Assembly: GCA_947493335.1 (NCBI GenBank)
Contig: CANLQO010000002.1
Coordinates: 434,001 to 498,000, forward strand
From: an uncultured Paracoccaceae bacterium
Lineage (GTDB): Bacteria > Pseudomonadota > Alphaproteobacteria > Rhodobacterales > Rhodobacteraceae
Direction of reading: 5' to 3'
Length of the DNA: 64,000 nt
The position numbers and the translations under genes were made by a program. This document shows positions 44,445 through 54,752 of this stretch, in pieces. The notes beneath the pieces are model-generated. The model was not told where the DNA came from. It saw only the letters and a program-made list of their open reading frames with translations, and did no database searches. Every line of letters starts with the position of its first letter. Position 1 is the first letter of the stretch.

Positions 44445-45587
44445 ATGGCAAAACGCGATTATTACGAGACGCTTGGCGTTGCCAAAGGCGCGGATGCGGC
44501 GACCATCAAAAAAGCCTATCGCCAAAAAGCGAAAGAGCTTCACCCCGACCGCAACTCCGACAACCCCAATGCCGAAGCGCAGTTCAAAGAAGCCAATGAG
44601 GCTTATGAAGTTCTGAAAGACGCAGAAAAGAAAGCGGCCTATGACCGCTTTGGCCACGCCGCGTTTGAAGGCGGCATGGGCGGTGGCGGCGGCCGTCCAG
44701 GCGGCGGTCATGGTGACTTCGCCTCGGCCTTCTCGGACGTCTTTGACGATCTCTTTGGCGACATGATGGGCGGTGGACGTGGCCGCGGCGGCAGCCGTGC
44801 CCAGCGCGGCAATGACCTGCGCTACAACCTGCGCATCAAGCTTGAAGATGCCTATGCGGGCATGCAGAAAACAATCAACGTGCCCACGGCTGTCGGCTGT
44901 GAATCCTGCAATGGCACCGGTGCCGAGGGCGGATCAGAGCCGCAGAACTGCCCCACCTGTAACGGCATGGGCAAGGTCCGCGCGCAGCAGGGCTTTTTCA
45001 CCGTTGAACGCACTTGCCCGACCTGCAACGGCATGGGTCAGACAATCAAAGATCCCTGCAAAACCTGTCATGGCGCGGGCCGGGTCGAGAAAGAAAAATC
45101 GCTTTCCGTCAATATCCCTGCTGGTGTTGAAACCGGCACCCGCATTCGCCTCGCGGGCGAGGGTGAGGCCGGGATGCGCGGCGGCCCTGCGGGCGATCTC
45201 TACATCTTCATCGAGGTCATCAATCACGATCTCTTTGAGCGTGAAAACAACAACCTCTTCTGCCGCGTGCCGGTCAGCATCGCCTCTGCCGCCTTGGGTG
45301 GAGAGATTGAAGTGCCGACAATCGACGGTGGGCGCAGCCGCGTGAAAATTCCCGAAGGCTCGCAATCTGGCCGCCAAATGCGCCTGCGCGGCAAGGGCAT
45401 GCCTGCCCTGCGTGGTGGTGGCGCAGGTGACATGTTCATCGAACTGGCCGTTGAGACACCGGTCAACCTGACCAGCCGCCAGCGCGAAATCCTCAAGGAA
45501 TTCGACAAGTTGAGCGAAGAAAACAACCCACATGGGTCAAAATTCTTCAAGTCGGTCAAAGGCTTCTGGGATTCGATGAAGGGCTAG
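44445..45587 (+). CDS. dnaJ: Co-chaperone DnaJ (Hsp40)
   Basis: 380 residues. The J-domain (1-70) has the HPD motif ([10 protein letters not shown]). A Gly-rich linker follows, then four zinc motifs [24 protein letters not shown] and CKTCHGAG (about 145-215), then the C-terminal beta domains. It feeds clients to DnaK and triggers ATP hydrolysis. No separate promoter is visible in the gap from dnaK. Confidence 0.98.
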   Translation: MAKRDYYETLGVAKGADAATIKKAYRQKAKELHPDRNSDNPNAEAQFKEANEAYEVLKDAEKKAAYDRFGHAAFEGGMGGGGGRPGGGHGDFASAFSDVFDDLFGDMMGGGRGRGGSRAQRGNDLRYNLRIKLEDAYAGMQKTINVPTAVGCESCNGTGAEGGSEPQNCPTCNGMGKVRAQQGFFTVERTCPTCNGMGQTIKDPCKTCHGAGRVEKEKSLSVNIPAGVETGTRIRLAGEGEAGMRGGPAGDLYIFIEVINHDLFERENNNLFCRVPVSIASAALGGEIEVPTIDGGRSRVKIPEGSQSGRQMRLRGKGMPALRGGGAGDMFIELAVETPVNLTSRQREILKEFDKLSEENNPHGSKFFKSVKGFWDSMKG

Positions 45588-45670
45588 GTCGAGGAGGGAC
45601 AAACGGACCGACGAGACCGACCAGCCAAATCGTTAACCAAACATTCACCTGAATCGCGCGAAATGGGGCC

Positions 45671-46420
45671 ATGTCCCATTTCGCCGAAAGCCCCACCCTG
45701 TTTCGCGACCTGGACGAGGCTAAGCCCGTCCCTGTTCCTGCGAAATTACCTTCTTACATCAAGGATCATCGCAAACGCCTGCGCGACCGTTTTCTGTCGG
45801 GTGGTGCCGGGGCCATGCCCGATTACGAACTCCTTGAACTGGTGCTTTTTCGGGCCATCCCCAGGCAAGACGTCAAACCACTGGCGCGGGCGCTTCTGGA
45901 CCAATTCGGCGATTTCAACGCGGTTGTCGCCGCCCCTGTGACGCAACTCAAAGCCGTCAAAGGCGTCGGTGATGCGGTGATCCTTGAGCTCAAAATCGTC
46001 GAAGCTTCCGCTCATCGTCTCGCCCGGTCCCGCGTGATGCAGCGGCATGTCATTTCAAGCTGGCAGGCGATCATTGACTACTGCCATACCGTCATGGCCC
46101 ACCGCGACACCGAACAGTTCCGCATCCTCTACCTTGACACCAAGAACACTCTGATTGCGGATGAAGAACAGGCCAAGGGCACCATCGACCACGTCCCGGT
46201 CTATCCGCGCGAAGTTGTGAAGCGGGCGCTGGAACTTAATGCCGCCGCCCTCATCCTTGTGCACAATCACCCCTCGGGCGATCCCACGCCCAGCACGGCC
46301 GACATTGAAATGACGGCCAAGATAACAAACGCCGCCTTCGCGGTGGACGTGACTGTGCATGACCATTTGATCATCGGCAAGAATCGCGAACTCAGCTTTC
46401 GCGCAGAAGGCTTACTCTGA
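45671..46420 (+). CDS. radC: RadC-family JAB/MPN domain protein
   Basis: 249 residues. A helix-hairpin-helix stretch (LKAVKGVGDAVILELK, near 95) is followed by the metal-dependent domain with LVHNHPSGDPTPS (near 195) and a later Asp. This is the RadC layout. Despite its name, its role in repair is not settled. The end overlaps the end of the opposite-strand OmpA gene by 9 bases. Confidence 0.93.
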   Translation: MSHFAESPTLFRDLDEAKPVPVPAKLPSYIKDHRKRLRDRFLSGGAGAMPDYELLELVLFRAIPRQDVKPLARALLDQFGDFNAVVAAPVTQLKAVKGVGDAVILELKIVEASAHRLARSRVMQRHVISSWQAIIDYCHTVMAHRDTEQFRILYLDTKNTLIADEEQAKGTIDHVPVYPREVVKRALELNAAALILVHNHPSGDPTPSTADIEMTAKITNAAFAVDVTVHDHLIIGKNRELSFRAEGLL

Positions 46421-47965
46421 CACCCACAGTTCCACCCGACGGTTCATCTGGCGTCCCCATTCGGTGTCATCGCAGCCCATTGGCAAGGCCTCGCCAAAAG
46501 CCTCGGTTTCCAATGTCACGCCATCCGGCAATACCCCCAGCAACGCGATCAGATCGCGACGGACCGCTTCTGCCCGCGCGCTTGACAGGTCACGGTTTGC
46601 CAAGGCATCGCCACGTCCATCGCTGAACCCGACCAGCCACAACGCCCGGCCCGCGTAGTCACCATCCTTGATCCGCTGGGCCAGCAAGATCAGGTTTGAC
46701 CGCGATCCCGCATCCAGCCGGGTTGATCCCACCTCGAACCGGAAACTGACCGACTGCCGCGTCAGCGCGGTCAACACCCGCACCATCCGTTGCAACTCTG
46801 CCAGCCCGACCTCGGGGCCCGCCGCCGCAATCGCGCTGACAAAGCGTTGTCCCTGCGCATCCAGCGGGATCGGCACCGCCCCCTGATCAACAAAGCCCGA
46901 CCGCCGCACGATCAACTGCGCCGCGGGAGTGCGCAGAAACGCCAGAAAGTCCCGCGCCAGCGGGTGCAGCCGCCACTCGGGCATATAAATGAACAGAGGC
47001 GCGGTCAGCGGATAGTCTTGTGCTTTCAGTGCGGTCAGGCGCGGTGCGGCGACAAATCCGCACGCGTCGGTCAGTGTCAGCGCGGCTGCGATCCCGGTTT
47101 GCCCAAGACTGCTTACACCTAAACCGCCCGGATCGCGCGCGACTGCATCTGTCATCTCTGCGATCGTTTCATGATGGATGACGGTGTCCGCAAAGGGGCG
47201 TCCAATCACCTGCTGCAGTCGCTGCACAAGGCCGTGCCGTGCCGGACCCAAATGCAGGTTGATCGGCTGATCTGCGCCACCAAAAGCGGCCCACGTCTTG
47301 GCCTCACCGGTAAAGGCGCGGGACAGGTCCGTCAGCGACATTGCCGCCACACCAGTTGGCGCCGCAATAGGGATCAAGGCATCAAGACCGACAATCCGGC
47401 TTTGCATCGCTGAATCGAGCGCGCCCAAACCGATCTCTTCCGCCAGCGCCAGCTCGGTCGGCAAGACCTCGCGTAACGAAAGCGCCATGTCCGACTGGAA
47501 CGCCATCAAATCGGCAAAGCCTTCGTCGGAGGTTGTCCCATGCAAGGCGAATTCGCCCACTGTGCCCGCGTCGTCAGACAGCACAATCCGCAGCCGGGTC
47601 GGGTCGACCTCAGTCACAGTACTGCGCCAGCCCCTGAACCGCGCAAATCCGTCGATCATCGCGGGCATCAGCACCTCGACCATACGCGCAGCACCCGACA
47701 TGCGGACAACTGGCACATGGTTCTCGGCGTCCGGGCAGGTCGCGCCAACGCAGCTAACACGCGTGTAGTCTACGGCCAATGGACCGTAGGGCGATTCAAT
47801 CTGCAGATAGGTGCCATCAAAGCCGATGACCCGCCCGGTTACACTCAACGCACCGTTTTGGCTGGTGATCGTTACATCTTGCGCGCTGGCCACGCCACAA
47901 ACGAAAAGTGCGGCGAAGATCGCCGCACGTTTCAAGAAATCATTGATCCAGTGCCTGCACGTCAT
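46412..47965 (-). CDS. Substrate-binding-like protein fused to a C-terminal OmpA domain
   Basis: 517 residues. A signal peptide ends near VASA at about 28. Residues about 85-365 resemble a PstS-type phosphate-binding fold (GSAAR-like MSGAARMVEVLMPAM, LTDACGF and YPLTAPLFIYMP). The last 120 residues are an OmpA-like peptidoglycan-binding domain (ALANRDLSSARAEAVRRDL). So a ligand-binding module is tied to the cell wall rather than to a transporter. No ABC partner lies beside it. It overlaps the upstream gene by 4 bases. Confidence 0.8.
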   Translation of the reverse strand: MTCRHWINDFLKRAAIFAALFVCGVASAQDVTITSQNGALSVTGRVIGFDGTYLQIESPYGPLAVDYTRVSCVGATCPDAENHVPVVRMSGAARMVEVLMPAMIDGFARFRGWRSTVTEVDPTRLRIVLSDDAGTVGEFALHGTTSDEGFADLMAFQSDMALSLREVLPTELALAEEIGLGALDSAMQSRIVGLDALIPIAAPTGVAAMSLTDLSRAFTGEAKTWAAFGGADQPINLHLGPARHGLVQRLQQVIGRPFADTVIHHETIAEMTDAVARDPGGLGVSSLGQTGIAAALTLTDACGFVAAPRLTALKAQDYPLTAPLFIYMPEWRLHPLARDFLAFLRTPAAQLIVRRSGFVDQGAVPIPLDAQGQRFVSAIAAAGPEVGLAELQRMVRVLTALTRQSVSFRFEVGSTRLDAGSRSNLILLAQRIKDGDYAGRALWLVGFSDGRGDALANRDLSSARAEAVRRDLIALLGVLPDGVTLETEAFGEALPMGCDDTEWGRQMNRRVELWVSE

Positions 47966-49101
47966 TTCGACGCGAGTGTCAGGTCCTGAAACATGTTTTT
48001 CAATACAAGATATTCGCCAACCGCATCACAACCCGGCATGGTCATGGTCAGATCGGTCGCAACAACCTCTGCCTCGGGCACAAGCTGGATGCTTTGGGCC
48101 TCAACCAAGCGTCCGCAGTTCCGCTCGGTGATCTCAGCCTCGACGCTGATCTCGACCGCGCCGTCGCGCAGTGCCAATCCGGTTGGGAAGGTATAGACTT
48201 CGGCCATCAGCGCATCAGGCACTGAGGCATCGCCCAGCATGGTCAGAAAGCCGCCCAGACCGGCCACGGCCTGCTTGGGATCTGCAGCCGAGTCAGACCA
48301 GATATGACCCTCTTCACCGTAGCCAGCGCCGAATTCAAAGGCGTGCAACTGCACGTCATCTTCGCCCTGCCACTGCAGGACTGCGCGGTCATACATGACA
48401 AGGCTTGGAACGCCCGTGATCGCAACAGCGCCTTCGCCGTCATCAAAAGCTGCGATGAAAAAGGCCTCTTTCGCCAAGGCAGGCACAATCACCGTCAGGT
48501 TGCCCTCTGCGTCTGTGATTGCGTGAAACATCATGCCCTGATGATGGATCGCGACCACGGCGTCAGGGCGGCATGCATCCGACAGCGACAATTCGACCAT
48601 CGCAAGATCAGTGGGCGTTGCAGTCATGACAGATTCGCAAGCCGGGGCCGCTGCAATCTCTGGCAGCGCTGGCGCGCTCAATTCCGGGGTGTCAAAGGCA
48701 TCCGTTGCGACCGTGTTAGCAGCCGCCACTTCGGTCGTTTCGGGGACAGACATCCGTGGCGCCTCTTCCACGGCAAGAGAAATCTGCGGCGCGTCGGTCG
48801 CGGTTGGCACCGACATTTGCGGCGTTTCAACGTCGCTCAGTTCCTCAGAATATCCAACCTTTTCAAAGCGAGGCAGCGTCGCGCTTGGCATTGCCAAGGT
48901 CGTCGGCACCGCCACGTTCGCCGCGACCGGGATGGCCACCGTTTCGGGATCCAAGCGTGTTTCTGGCCCTGTGACCGGTGAATCTGCACCCCAGCGCCCC
49001 GCAACCGCGTCGCCGTATTGCATGACGAAGCCAATGCTCAGCGCGATGGCAAACGTCGCGCCCGCTGTCGCCAGCTGCCGTTTTGTCCGTGTTTGTGCCA
49101 T
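47962..49101 (-). CDS. Secreted or anchored protein of unknown function beside secA
   Basis: 379 residues from the ATG at 49101; a TTG at 49122 is possible. Residues 8-28 form a membrane segment or uncleaved signal. Residues about 45-155 are low-complexity with Pro, Ala and Thr and hold four short repeats (PQMSVP, PQISLA, PRMSVP, PELSAP). The C-terminal 230 residues look folded, with three paired cysteines, and no family was recognised. It overlaps the substrate-binding/OmpA gene (4 bases), so the two may form one envelope unit. Confidence 0.6.
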   Translation of the reverse strand: MAQTRTKRQLATAGATFAIALSIGFVMQYGDAVAGRWGADSPVTGPETRLDPETVAIPVAANVAVPTTLAMPSATLPRFEKVGYSEELSDVETPQMSVPTATDAPQISLAVEEAPRMSVPETTEVAAANTVATDAFDTPELSAPALPEIAAAPACESVMTATPTDLAMVELSLSDACRPDAVVAIHHQGMMFHAITDAEGNLTVIVPALAKEAFFIAAFDDGEGAVAITGVPSLVMYDRAVLQWQGEDDVQLHAFEFGAGYGEEGHIWSDSAADPKQAVAGLGGFLTMLGDASVPDALMAEVYTFPTGLALRDGAVEISVEAEITERNCGRLVEAQSIQLVPEAEVVATDLTMTMPGCDAVGEYLVLKNMFQDLTLASK

Positions 49102-49205
49102 GTCCGTTTCATTCCCCAGCAAGAGATTTGGGACGAAACTGTCACCCTCCCGTGGCCGCAGATGGACCGCAGAAAGGTATTAACATGTCGTAAATATGGC
49201 CGAGA

Positions 49206-51920
49206 TCAGGCGAGCTTGCCGTGGCAATGCTTGAATTTCTTGCCCGATCCGCAAGGGCAAGCGTCATTCCGTCCCGGGCTGCCCCAGGTTGTTGGATCAT
49301 CCTCGACAAAGCCTTCGCGCGGGGTTGATCCCTGCCCGGTTGCATCTGCGGTTGCCCTTGCCACGCCACCCTCTGCCGCTGCTGCCGCCTGTTGTTGGGC
49401 GGCCTGCATCTGCGCAATCAACTGCTGCTGCTCCTCGGCGGACATCGGCCGGATTTGCCCCAGTTTTTGCGTGACATCCTCGCGCAGGCTATCCAACAGA
49501 CGCTCAAACATCTGGAAGCCTTCAGTCTTGTACTCATTCAACGGATCACGCTGTGCATAGCCCCGGAACCCCACGACCGAGCGGAGGTGTTCCAGTGTCA
49601 GCAGATGCTCGCGCCATTTGCCGTCAATCGTCTGCAGCAGCAGCTGCTTTTCGACGTTGCGCATCGTCTCTTTTCCGAACGCTTCTTCTTTTTCGGCCAT
49701 GTGTTTAGTTGTGGCCTCTTCCAGCCGCTCCTGCATGACCTCGTCGTCGACGCCCTCTTCCTCGGCCCATTTCATCACTGGTGCATCGATGCCCAGCTTC
49801 TCGATGGTCGCGGCATATAGCCCTTCGGCATCCCACTGATCCGCATAGGACTTGGGCGGCATGTATTCGGTCACAAGGTCTTCGATCACCTGAAAACGCA
49901 TGTCCTGCGTGATCTCGGACAGATCCTGGCTTTCCATGATCTCGCGGCGCTGGCTAAAGATCACCTTGCGCTGTTCGTTCATCACATCATCGAACTTGAG
50001 CAATTGCTTGCGGATGTCAAAGTTGCGGCCTTCGACCTTGGCCTGCGCACGCTCCAGCGACTTGTTCACCCAAGGATGCACAATCGCCTCGCCCTCTTTC
50101 ATGCCCAGCGTGCCCAGCACCTTGTCGAGCCGTTCCGATCCAAAAATCCGCATCAGATCGTCATCAAGCGACAGGAAGAACGATGAACGGCCCGGATCGC
50201 CTTGACGGCCGGAACGGCCGCGCAATTGGTTGTCGATCCGGCGGCTTTCGTGGCGTTCGGTGGCCAGCACAAACAGCCCACCCGCCGCGAGCACCTTTTC
50301 CTTTTCGCCCGCATGTTCGGCTTCAATCTTGCTGCGCACCTCATCGGGATTCGCGTCAGGGTCTGCCGCCAGCGCTTCAAGAACCTTCATCTCAACGTTG
50401 CCGCCCAGCTGAATATCTGTGCCGCGTCCGGCCATGTTGGTGGCGATCGTCACAGCGCCCAACTTGCCCGCATCGGCAATGATCTGGCTTTCCTTTTCAT
50501 GCTCGCGCGCGTTCAGCACATTGTGCTCGATCCCTTCCGCTTTCAGCAGATTGGACAGGAACTCGGACTTATCGATTGAGGTTGTACCAACAAGGATCGG
50601 CTGACCCTTTGCGTTGGCCGCCTTGATTTCCTTGACCACGCCATCGAATTTTTCTTTGGCGGTGCGGTAAACCTGATCGTTCTCGTCCACACGGGCAATC
50701 GGCTTGTTGGTGGGCATCTCAACCACACCAAGACCATAGATTTCCTGAAATTCGTCCGCTTCGGTCAACGCGGTACCGGTCATACCTGCAAGCTTTTCGT
50801 AAAGCCGGAAATAGTTCTGGAACGTCACACTGGCGAGCGTCACGTTCTCAGGCTTGATCGCGGTGCCTTCTTTGGCCTCAATCGCCTGATGCAACCCGTC
50901 CGACAGACGGCGGCCAATCATCATGCGCCCGGTGAATTCGTCAATCAGCACGACCTCACCATCGCGAACGATATAGTCCTTGTCCTTGGTGAACAGCTTG
51001 TGGGCCTTCAGACCCTGACTGACGTGGTGCACAATCGTGGCGCTTTCCGGATCGTAGAGCGATTGCCCCTCGGGCAGAAGCCCGGTGCGGCTTAGCTGCT
51101 CTTCCAGCCAGTCGTTGCCTTCATCGGTAAAGGTCGCCTGCCGGGTCTTTTCGTCCAGTGTATAGTGCTGCTCTTCCACGCCGGGGATGAACTTATCAAT
51201 CTCGCGGTACATCTCTGACCGGTCCTGTGCCGGGCCAGAGATAATCAGCGGCGTCCGCGCCTCATCGATCAGGATGCTGTCGACCTCGTCCACAATGGCA
51301 AAGTTGTGGGGACGCTGAAACATCTGGCTCAGCTCCGACTTCATGTTGTCGCGCAGATAGTCGAACCCAAGCTCATTGTTGGTGGCATAGGTCACATCGC
51401 AGGCATATGCCGCCTTCTTTTCATCTTCGGGTTGCTGCGGGATCACGACGCCGGTAGTCAGGCCAAGTGCGGCATAGACCTTGCCCATCCATTCCGCGTC
51501 ACGTTTGGCAAGATAATCGTTCACCGTGACGATGTGCACGCCCTTGCCGGTCAGGGCATTCAGGTAAGCGGGGAACGTCGCGACAAGGGTCTTTCCCTCG
51601 CCCGTTTTCATCTCGGCGATATTGCCCTGATGCAGGAAAATCCCGCCCAGAAGCTGTGTATCAAACGCCCGCAATCCAAGCGCCCGTTTTGCCGCTTCAC
51701 GGCAATTGGCGAATGCCTCCGGCAGCAGGTCATCAAGACTTTCGCCGCCCATCGCCCTTTCGGCCAGCGCCTGTGTCTTTTCTTTCAGCCCCTCGTCGGA
51801 CAGCGCCTGAAATTCTTCTTCCAGCGCATTGATCTTGGCGACCAGCGGTCGCGCCTTTTTCACCTTCCGATCGCTCGGCGTGCCAAAGACTTTCTTACTG
51901 ATCGTTTCAAACCCGAGCAT
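49206..51920 (-). CDS. secA: SecA, preprotein translocase ATPase
   Basis: 904 residues from the ATG at 51920 with GGAGAAG upstream; the frame opens 23 codons earlier without a ribosome site. [17 protein letters not shown] is Walker [21 protein letters not shown] is Walker B, and the helicase motif [14 protein letters not shown] is present. The C-terminal zinc motif [14 protein letters not shown] binds SecB and lipids. It pushes proteins through SecYEG. A promoter candidate lies at 52040-52068. Confidence 0.98.
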   Translation of the reverse strand: MLGFETISKKVFGTPSDRKVKKARPLVAKINALEEEFQALSDEGLKEKTQALAERAMGGESLDDLLPEAFANCREAAKRALGLRAFDTQLLGGIFLHQGNIAEMKTGEGKTLVATFPAYLNALTGKGVHIVTVNDYLAKRDAEWMGKVYAALGLTTGVVIPQQPEDEKKAAYACDVTYATNNELGFDYLRDNMKSELSQMFQRPHNFAIVDEVDSILIDEARTPLIISGPAQDRSEMYREIDKFIPGVEEQHYTLDEKTRQATFTDEGNDWLEEQLSRTGLLPEGQSLYDPESATIVHHVSQGLKAHKLFTKDKDYIVRDGEVVLIDEFTGRMMIGRRLSDGLHQAIEAKEGTAIKPENVTLASVTFQNYFRLYEKLAGMTGTALTEADEFQEIYGLGVVEMPTNKPIARVDENDQVYRTAKEKFDGVVKEIKAANAKGQPILVGTTSIDKSEFLSNLLKAEGIEHNVLNAREHEKESQIIADAGKLGAVTIATNMAGRGTDIQLGGNVEMKVLEALAADPDANPDEVRSKIEAEHAGEKEKVLAAGGLFVLATERHESRRIDNQLRGRSGRQGDPGRSSFFLSLDDDLMRIFGSERLDKVLGTLGMKEGEAIVHPWVNKSLERAQAKVEGRNFDIRKQLLKFDDVMNEQRKVIFSQRREIMESQDLSEITQDMRFQVIEDLVTEYMPPKSYADQWDAEGLYAATIEKLGIDAPVMKWAEEEGVDDEVMQERLEEATTKHMAEKEEAFGKETMRNVEKQLLLQTIDGKWREHLLTLEHLRSVVGFRGYAQRDPLNEYKTEGFQMFERLLDSLREDVTQKLGQIRPMSAEEQQQLIAQMQAAQQQAAAAAEGGVARATADATGQGSTPREGFVEDDPTTWGSPGRNDACPCGSGKKFKHCHGKLA

Positions 51921-52039
51921 ATCTTCTCCGAAATGGTGCGCTGCACCCGTCTGACATCTATTTGAGAGGAGGTTGCTTGTGGGCACCACGCGCCCGGCCT
52001 AAACAGGGATCAAGACCAGCCCCCTCGAGGCTTCAAAGT

Positions 52040-52068
52040 GATGTAAGGGGCCGGATATGCACTGTCAA
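52040..52068 (-). promoter_or_regulatory. Candidate secA promoter
   Basis: On the minus strand TTGACA (52068-52063) matches the -35 consensus exactly and is 17 bases from a weak -10 TACATC (52045-52040). It is 120 bases before the secA start. Confidence 0.4.
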
Positions 52069-52106
52069 CGTCGCGCCCTCTGCGTGGCACATCAAGGGAT
52101 CGTTTA

Positions 52107-52940
52107 ATGCTGAAACATGTGACTTTTGCGGGTGTTTTCGCCCTGTTTGCCGGGGCTGCCAGCGCACAGGACGCCAGTAGCGTCGTGGCCACCGTGGGCG
52201 ACACGCAGATCACGCTGGGCGAGATGATCATCGTCCGCGCCCAACTGCCGCAGCAATACCGCGATCTGCCTGTTGATGTGCTCTTCACTGGCATCCTCGA
52301 CCAGTTGATCCAGCAGCAGCTTTTGGCTGACGCTGCGGGCGAGGAACCGGGCCGTGTGACCTATGCGCTGTCCAACGAACGCCGCACCCTGATGGCTGGC
52401 GAGACGATCAACACGATTGCCACTGCCGCCGTCACCGAAGAGGCTGTCATCGCCCGTTTCGAAGAAATGACCGAAGGCGCCGCACCAACGTTGGAGTGGA
52501 ACGCGTCGCATCTTTTGGTCGAAACCGAAGAAGAAGCCGTCGCCGCCCGTGAACGGGTGGAGGCGGGCGAAGAATTCGCGGACGTGGCCCGCGATGTATC
52601 GACCGGGCCGTCCGGTCCGTCAGGCGGACAACTAGGCTGGTTTTCAACCGGCATGATGGTCCCGGCCTTTGAAGAGGCGGTTAAGCTCTTGGAACCCGGC
52701 GGTTTATCCGGGCCGGTCGAAACCCAGTTCGGCTGGCACATTGTCACGCTGAACGACCAGCGCACACAACCTTTGCCGGAACTTGAAGCCGTCCGCCGCG
52801 AAATTGAGGCCGCCTTGCAAGAAGAAGCGATCAAAGCGCGACTGACAGAGCTTGAGGCCGCATCGACAGTGACCCGACCAGAGGAAGGCGCGTTTGATCC
52901 GGAACTGTTGAACAACCTCGACCTGCTGGAGCCGAAGTAA
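52107..52940 (+). CDS. Periplasmic parvulin-type peptidyl-prolyl isomerase
   Basis: 277 residues. A signal peptide ends at AASAQ near 21. An N-terminal chaperone-like helical part (25-130) is followed by a rotamase domain (about 135-225; ASHLLVETEEEA, GPSGGQLGWFSTGMMVP, TQFGWHIVTL). It assists folding of exported proteins, in line with nearby secA. First gene of a run with argJ (one-base overlap) and mutT. Confidence 0.92.
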   Translation: MLKHVTFAGVFALFAGAASAQDASSVVATVGDTQITLGEMIIVRAQLPQQYRDLPVDVLFTGILDQLIQQQLLADAAGEEPGRVTYALSNERRTLMAGETINTIATAAVTEEAVIARFEEMTEGAAPTLEWNASHLLVETEEEAVAARERVEAGEEFADVARDVSTGPSGPSGGQLGWFSTGMMVPAFEEAVKLLEPGGLSGPVETQFGWHIVTLNDQRTQPLPELEAVRREIEAALQEEAIKARLTELEAASTVTRPEEGAFDPELLNNLDLLEPK

Positions 52941-54154
52941 TGCCACTTTCGCCATTGGCGCCTGCCGCGTTTCCGGACCTGCCGGTCATTGATGGCGTGA
53001 CGTTTGCAAGCGCCGCGGCAGGGGTAAAATACAAAGACCGTTTGGACGTGATGCTGGCGCTTCTGGCGCCGGGCAGCACCATTGCCGGGGTCTACACCCG
53101 GTCTGCCACACGATCTGCCAACGTTCTGGATTGTCAGGCAAAAACCGGGTTGGCTGCTGATGGCGGCGCGGCGATCATCGTCAATTCCGGCAATTCCAAT
53201 GCCTTCACCGGGAAGGCCGGTGAAGGCTCCGTCGCCCGCATTTGCGAGGCGGTGGCGACCCACACCGGGATCAGCGCAAACCGGGTCTTTACCTCGTCGA
53301 CCGGCGTGATCGGGGAACGTTTGCCCGATGACCGGATCACCGCGAAGGTTGACGCACTTGTCGCAGGACAAGACCCCGCCGGGCTGGCCGGGGCGGCCAA
53401 GGCAATCATGACCACAGACACCTTCCCAAAGGGGTCGACCGCCACCATCGAACTTGACGGCAAACCGGTAAAAATTGCAGGGATTGCAAAGGGTTCCGGG
53501 ATGATCGCGCCGGATATGGCGACAATGCTTGTCTATATTTTCACCGATGCCGCCATCGGTTATGATGCCCTGCAAGCCATGTTATCGGGCCACACGGATC
53601 AGACGTTCAACAACATCACGGTGGATAGCGATACCTCGACCTCTGACACATTGATCATCGGGGCGACAGGGGCCTCTGGTGTGGATGTCACCGGCAGTGA
53701 AGCCTTTGAAAAGGTGCTACATTCCGTGATGCTGGACCTTGCACATCAAGTGGTGCGCGACGGCGAAGGGGCCACGAAATTCGTCACCATCAATGTCGGC
53801 GGAGCCGCCTCGGATGACGATGCCCGCAAGGTGGCGATGGCCACAGCCAATAGCCCGCTGGTCAAGACCGCCGTTGCAGGCGAAGACCCGAACTGGGGCC
53901 GGATCGTGATGGCGGTGGGCAAGTCCGGCGCGATGGCCGACCGGGACAAACTGCGCATCACCTTTGGCGATATTCTGGTCGCAGAAAATGGCTGGGTGGC
54001 AGAGAGTTATACCGAAGAGGCCGGGTCTAACTACATGAAAGCGCAGGATATTGTGATCGGAATTGACCTTGGGCTTGGGAACGGCGCGTCCACCGTCTGG
54101 ACCTGCGATCTGACACATGAATACATCCGTATCAACGCGGATTACCGATCTTGA
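52940..54154 (+). CDS. argJ: ArgJ, glutamate N-acetyltransferase/ornithine acetyltransferase
   Basis: 404 residues. KGSGMIAPDMATMLVY contains the self-cleavage site, with Thr of ATML as the nucleophile of the beta subunit. NSGNSNAFTGKAG and GEDPNWGRIVMAVG are other ArgJ blocks. It recycles the acetyl group in arginine synthesis. The ATG overlaps the stop of the parvulin gene by one base, and the mutT ATG overlaps its stop. Confidence 0.97.
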   Translation: MPLSPLAPAAFPDLPVIDGVTFASAAAGVKYKDRLDVMLALLAPGSTIAGVYTRSATRSANVLDCQAKTGLAADGGAAIIVNSGNSNAFTGKAGEGSVARICEAVATHTGISANRVFTSSTGVIGERLPDDRITAKVDALVAGQDPAGLAGAAKAIMTTDTFPKGSTATIELDGKPVKIAGIAKGSGMIAPDMATMLVYIFTDAAIGYDALQAMLSGHTDQTFNNITVDSDTSTSDTLIIGATGASGVDVTGSEAFEKVLHSVMLDLAHQVVRDGEGATKFVTINVGGAASDDDARKVAMATANSPLVKTAVAGEDPNWGRIVMAVGKSGAMADRDKLRITFGDILVAENGWVAESYTEEAGSNYMKAQDIVIGIDLGLGNGASTVWTCDLTHEYIRINADYRS

Positions 54155-54552
54155 TGAAGACGGTTCTGGTCTCTGCTGTCGCCCTGATTGACGTCGACGG
54201 GCGCGTTCTTTTGGCGCAGCGACCAGAAGGTAAGTCGATGGCGGGCCTATGGGAATTTCCCGGCGGCAAGGTCGAACAGGGTGAGACGCCAGAGGTCGCG
54301 CTGATCCGCGAGTTGCAGGAAGAGCTTGGGATTAACACCTGGCAAAGTTGTCTGGCTCCGCTGACCTTTGCCAGTCATTCCTACGCTGATTTCCACCTGC
54401 TGATGCCGCTGTTTGCCTGTCGCAAATGGGAGGGCACGCCGCAGTCAAAAGAGGGTCAGGCGCTGAAGTGGGTGCGGGCCAACCAGTTGCGCGACTATCC
54501 GATGCCGGCAGCAGATATCCCGCTGATCCCGATCTTGCGGGACTGGTTGTAG
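54154..54552 (+). CDS. mutT: MutT-type Nudix hydrolase (8-oxo-dGTP diphosphatase)
   Basis: 132 residues. The Nudix box GGKVEQGETPEVALIRELQEELGI is complete (G-x5-E-x7-R-E-x2-E-E-x-G), seen here as GGKVEQGETP plus RELQEELG. LLAQRPEGKSMAGLWEFPGG is typical of MutT. It clears oxidised dGTP. Last gene of the parvulin-argJ-mutT unit. Confidence 0.92.
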   Translation: MKTVLVSAVALIDVDGRVLLAQRPEGKSMAGLWEFPGGKVEQGETPEVALIRELQEELGINTWQSCLAPLTFASHSYADFHLLMPLFACRKWEGTPQSKEGQALKWVRANQLRDYPMPAADIPLIPILRDWL

Positions 54553-54589
54553 GCCAAAAAGTTAACGCAGGACGATTCGGGCACCGCAC

Positions 54590-54610
54590 GGGGGTTAATG
54601 CCCCTATTTT
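54590..54610 (+). terminator. Weak hairpin after mutT
   Basis: GGGG/CCCC with a 6- or 7-base loop, followed by TATTTT. Short stem; termination is uncertain. Confidence 0.35.
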
Positions 54611-54631
54611 CGCGGGTTAACGCGGTCACAA

Positions 54632-54652
54632 CCGATACACATCCGATACACA
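54632..54652. repeat. Direct repeat CCGATACACA, 11-base period
   Basis: Two exact copies of CCGATACACA (54632-54641, 54643-54652) start 11 bases apart, one helical turn, about 100 bases before the cytochrome gene. Such spacing is common for tandem operator sites; the protein is unknown. Confidence 0.4.
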
Positions 54653-54697
54653 ACCCATGCTGACAAAATCCAAAATCCTCGTGATTAAGGCAGCGTT

Positions 54698-54717
54698 CTT
54701 AACCATGTTCTGTTAAG
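54698..54717. promoter_or_regulatory. Inverted repeat CTTAAC-N8-GTTAAG before the cytochrome gene
   Basis: Perfect 6-bp arms around CATGTTCT, 35 bases before the ATG. No T-tract follows, so an operator is more likely than a terminator. Confidence 0.4.
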
Positions 54718-54752
54718 AGAAAATTCACCACGATTTTGCAAATTGACCGGAG

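Noticed and set aside
54698-54717. CtrA site (TTAA-N7-TTAA) before the cytochrome gene
   Set aside because: The two TTAA words are 10 bases apart, not 7; the inverted repeat explains them better.
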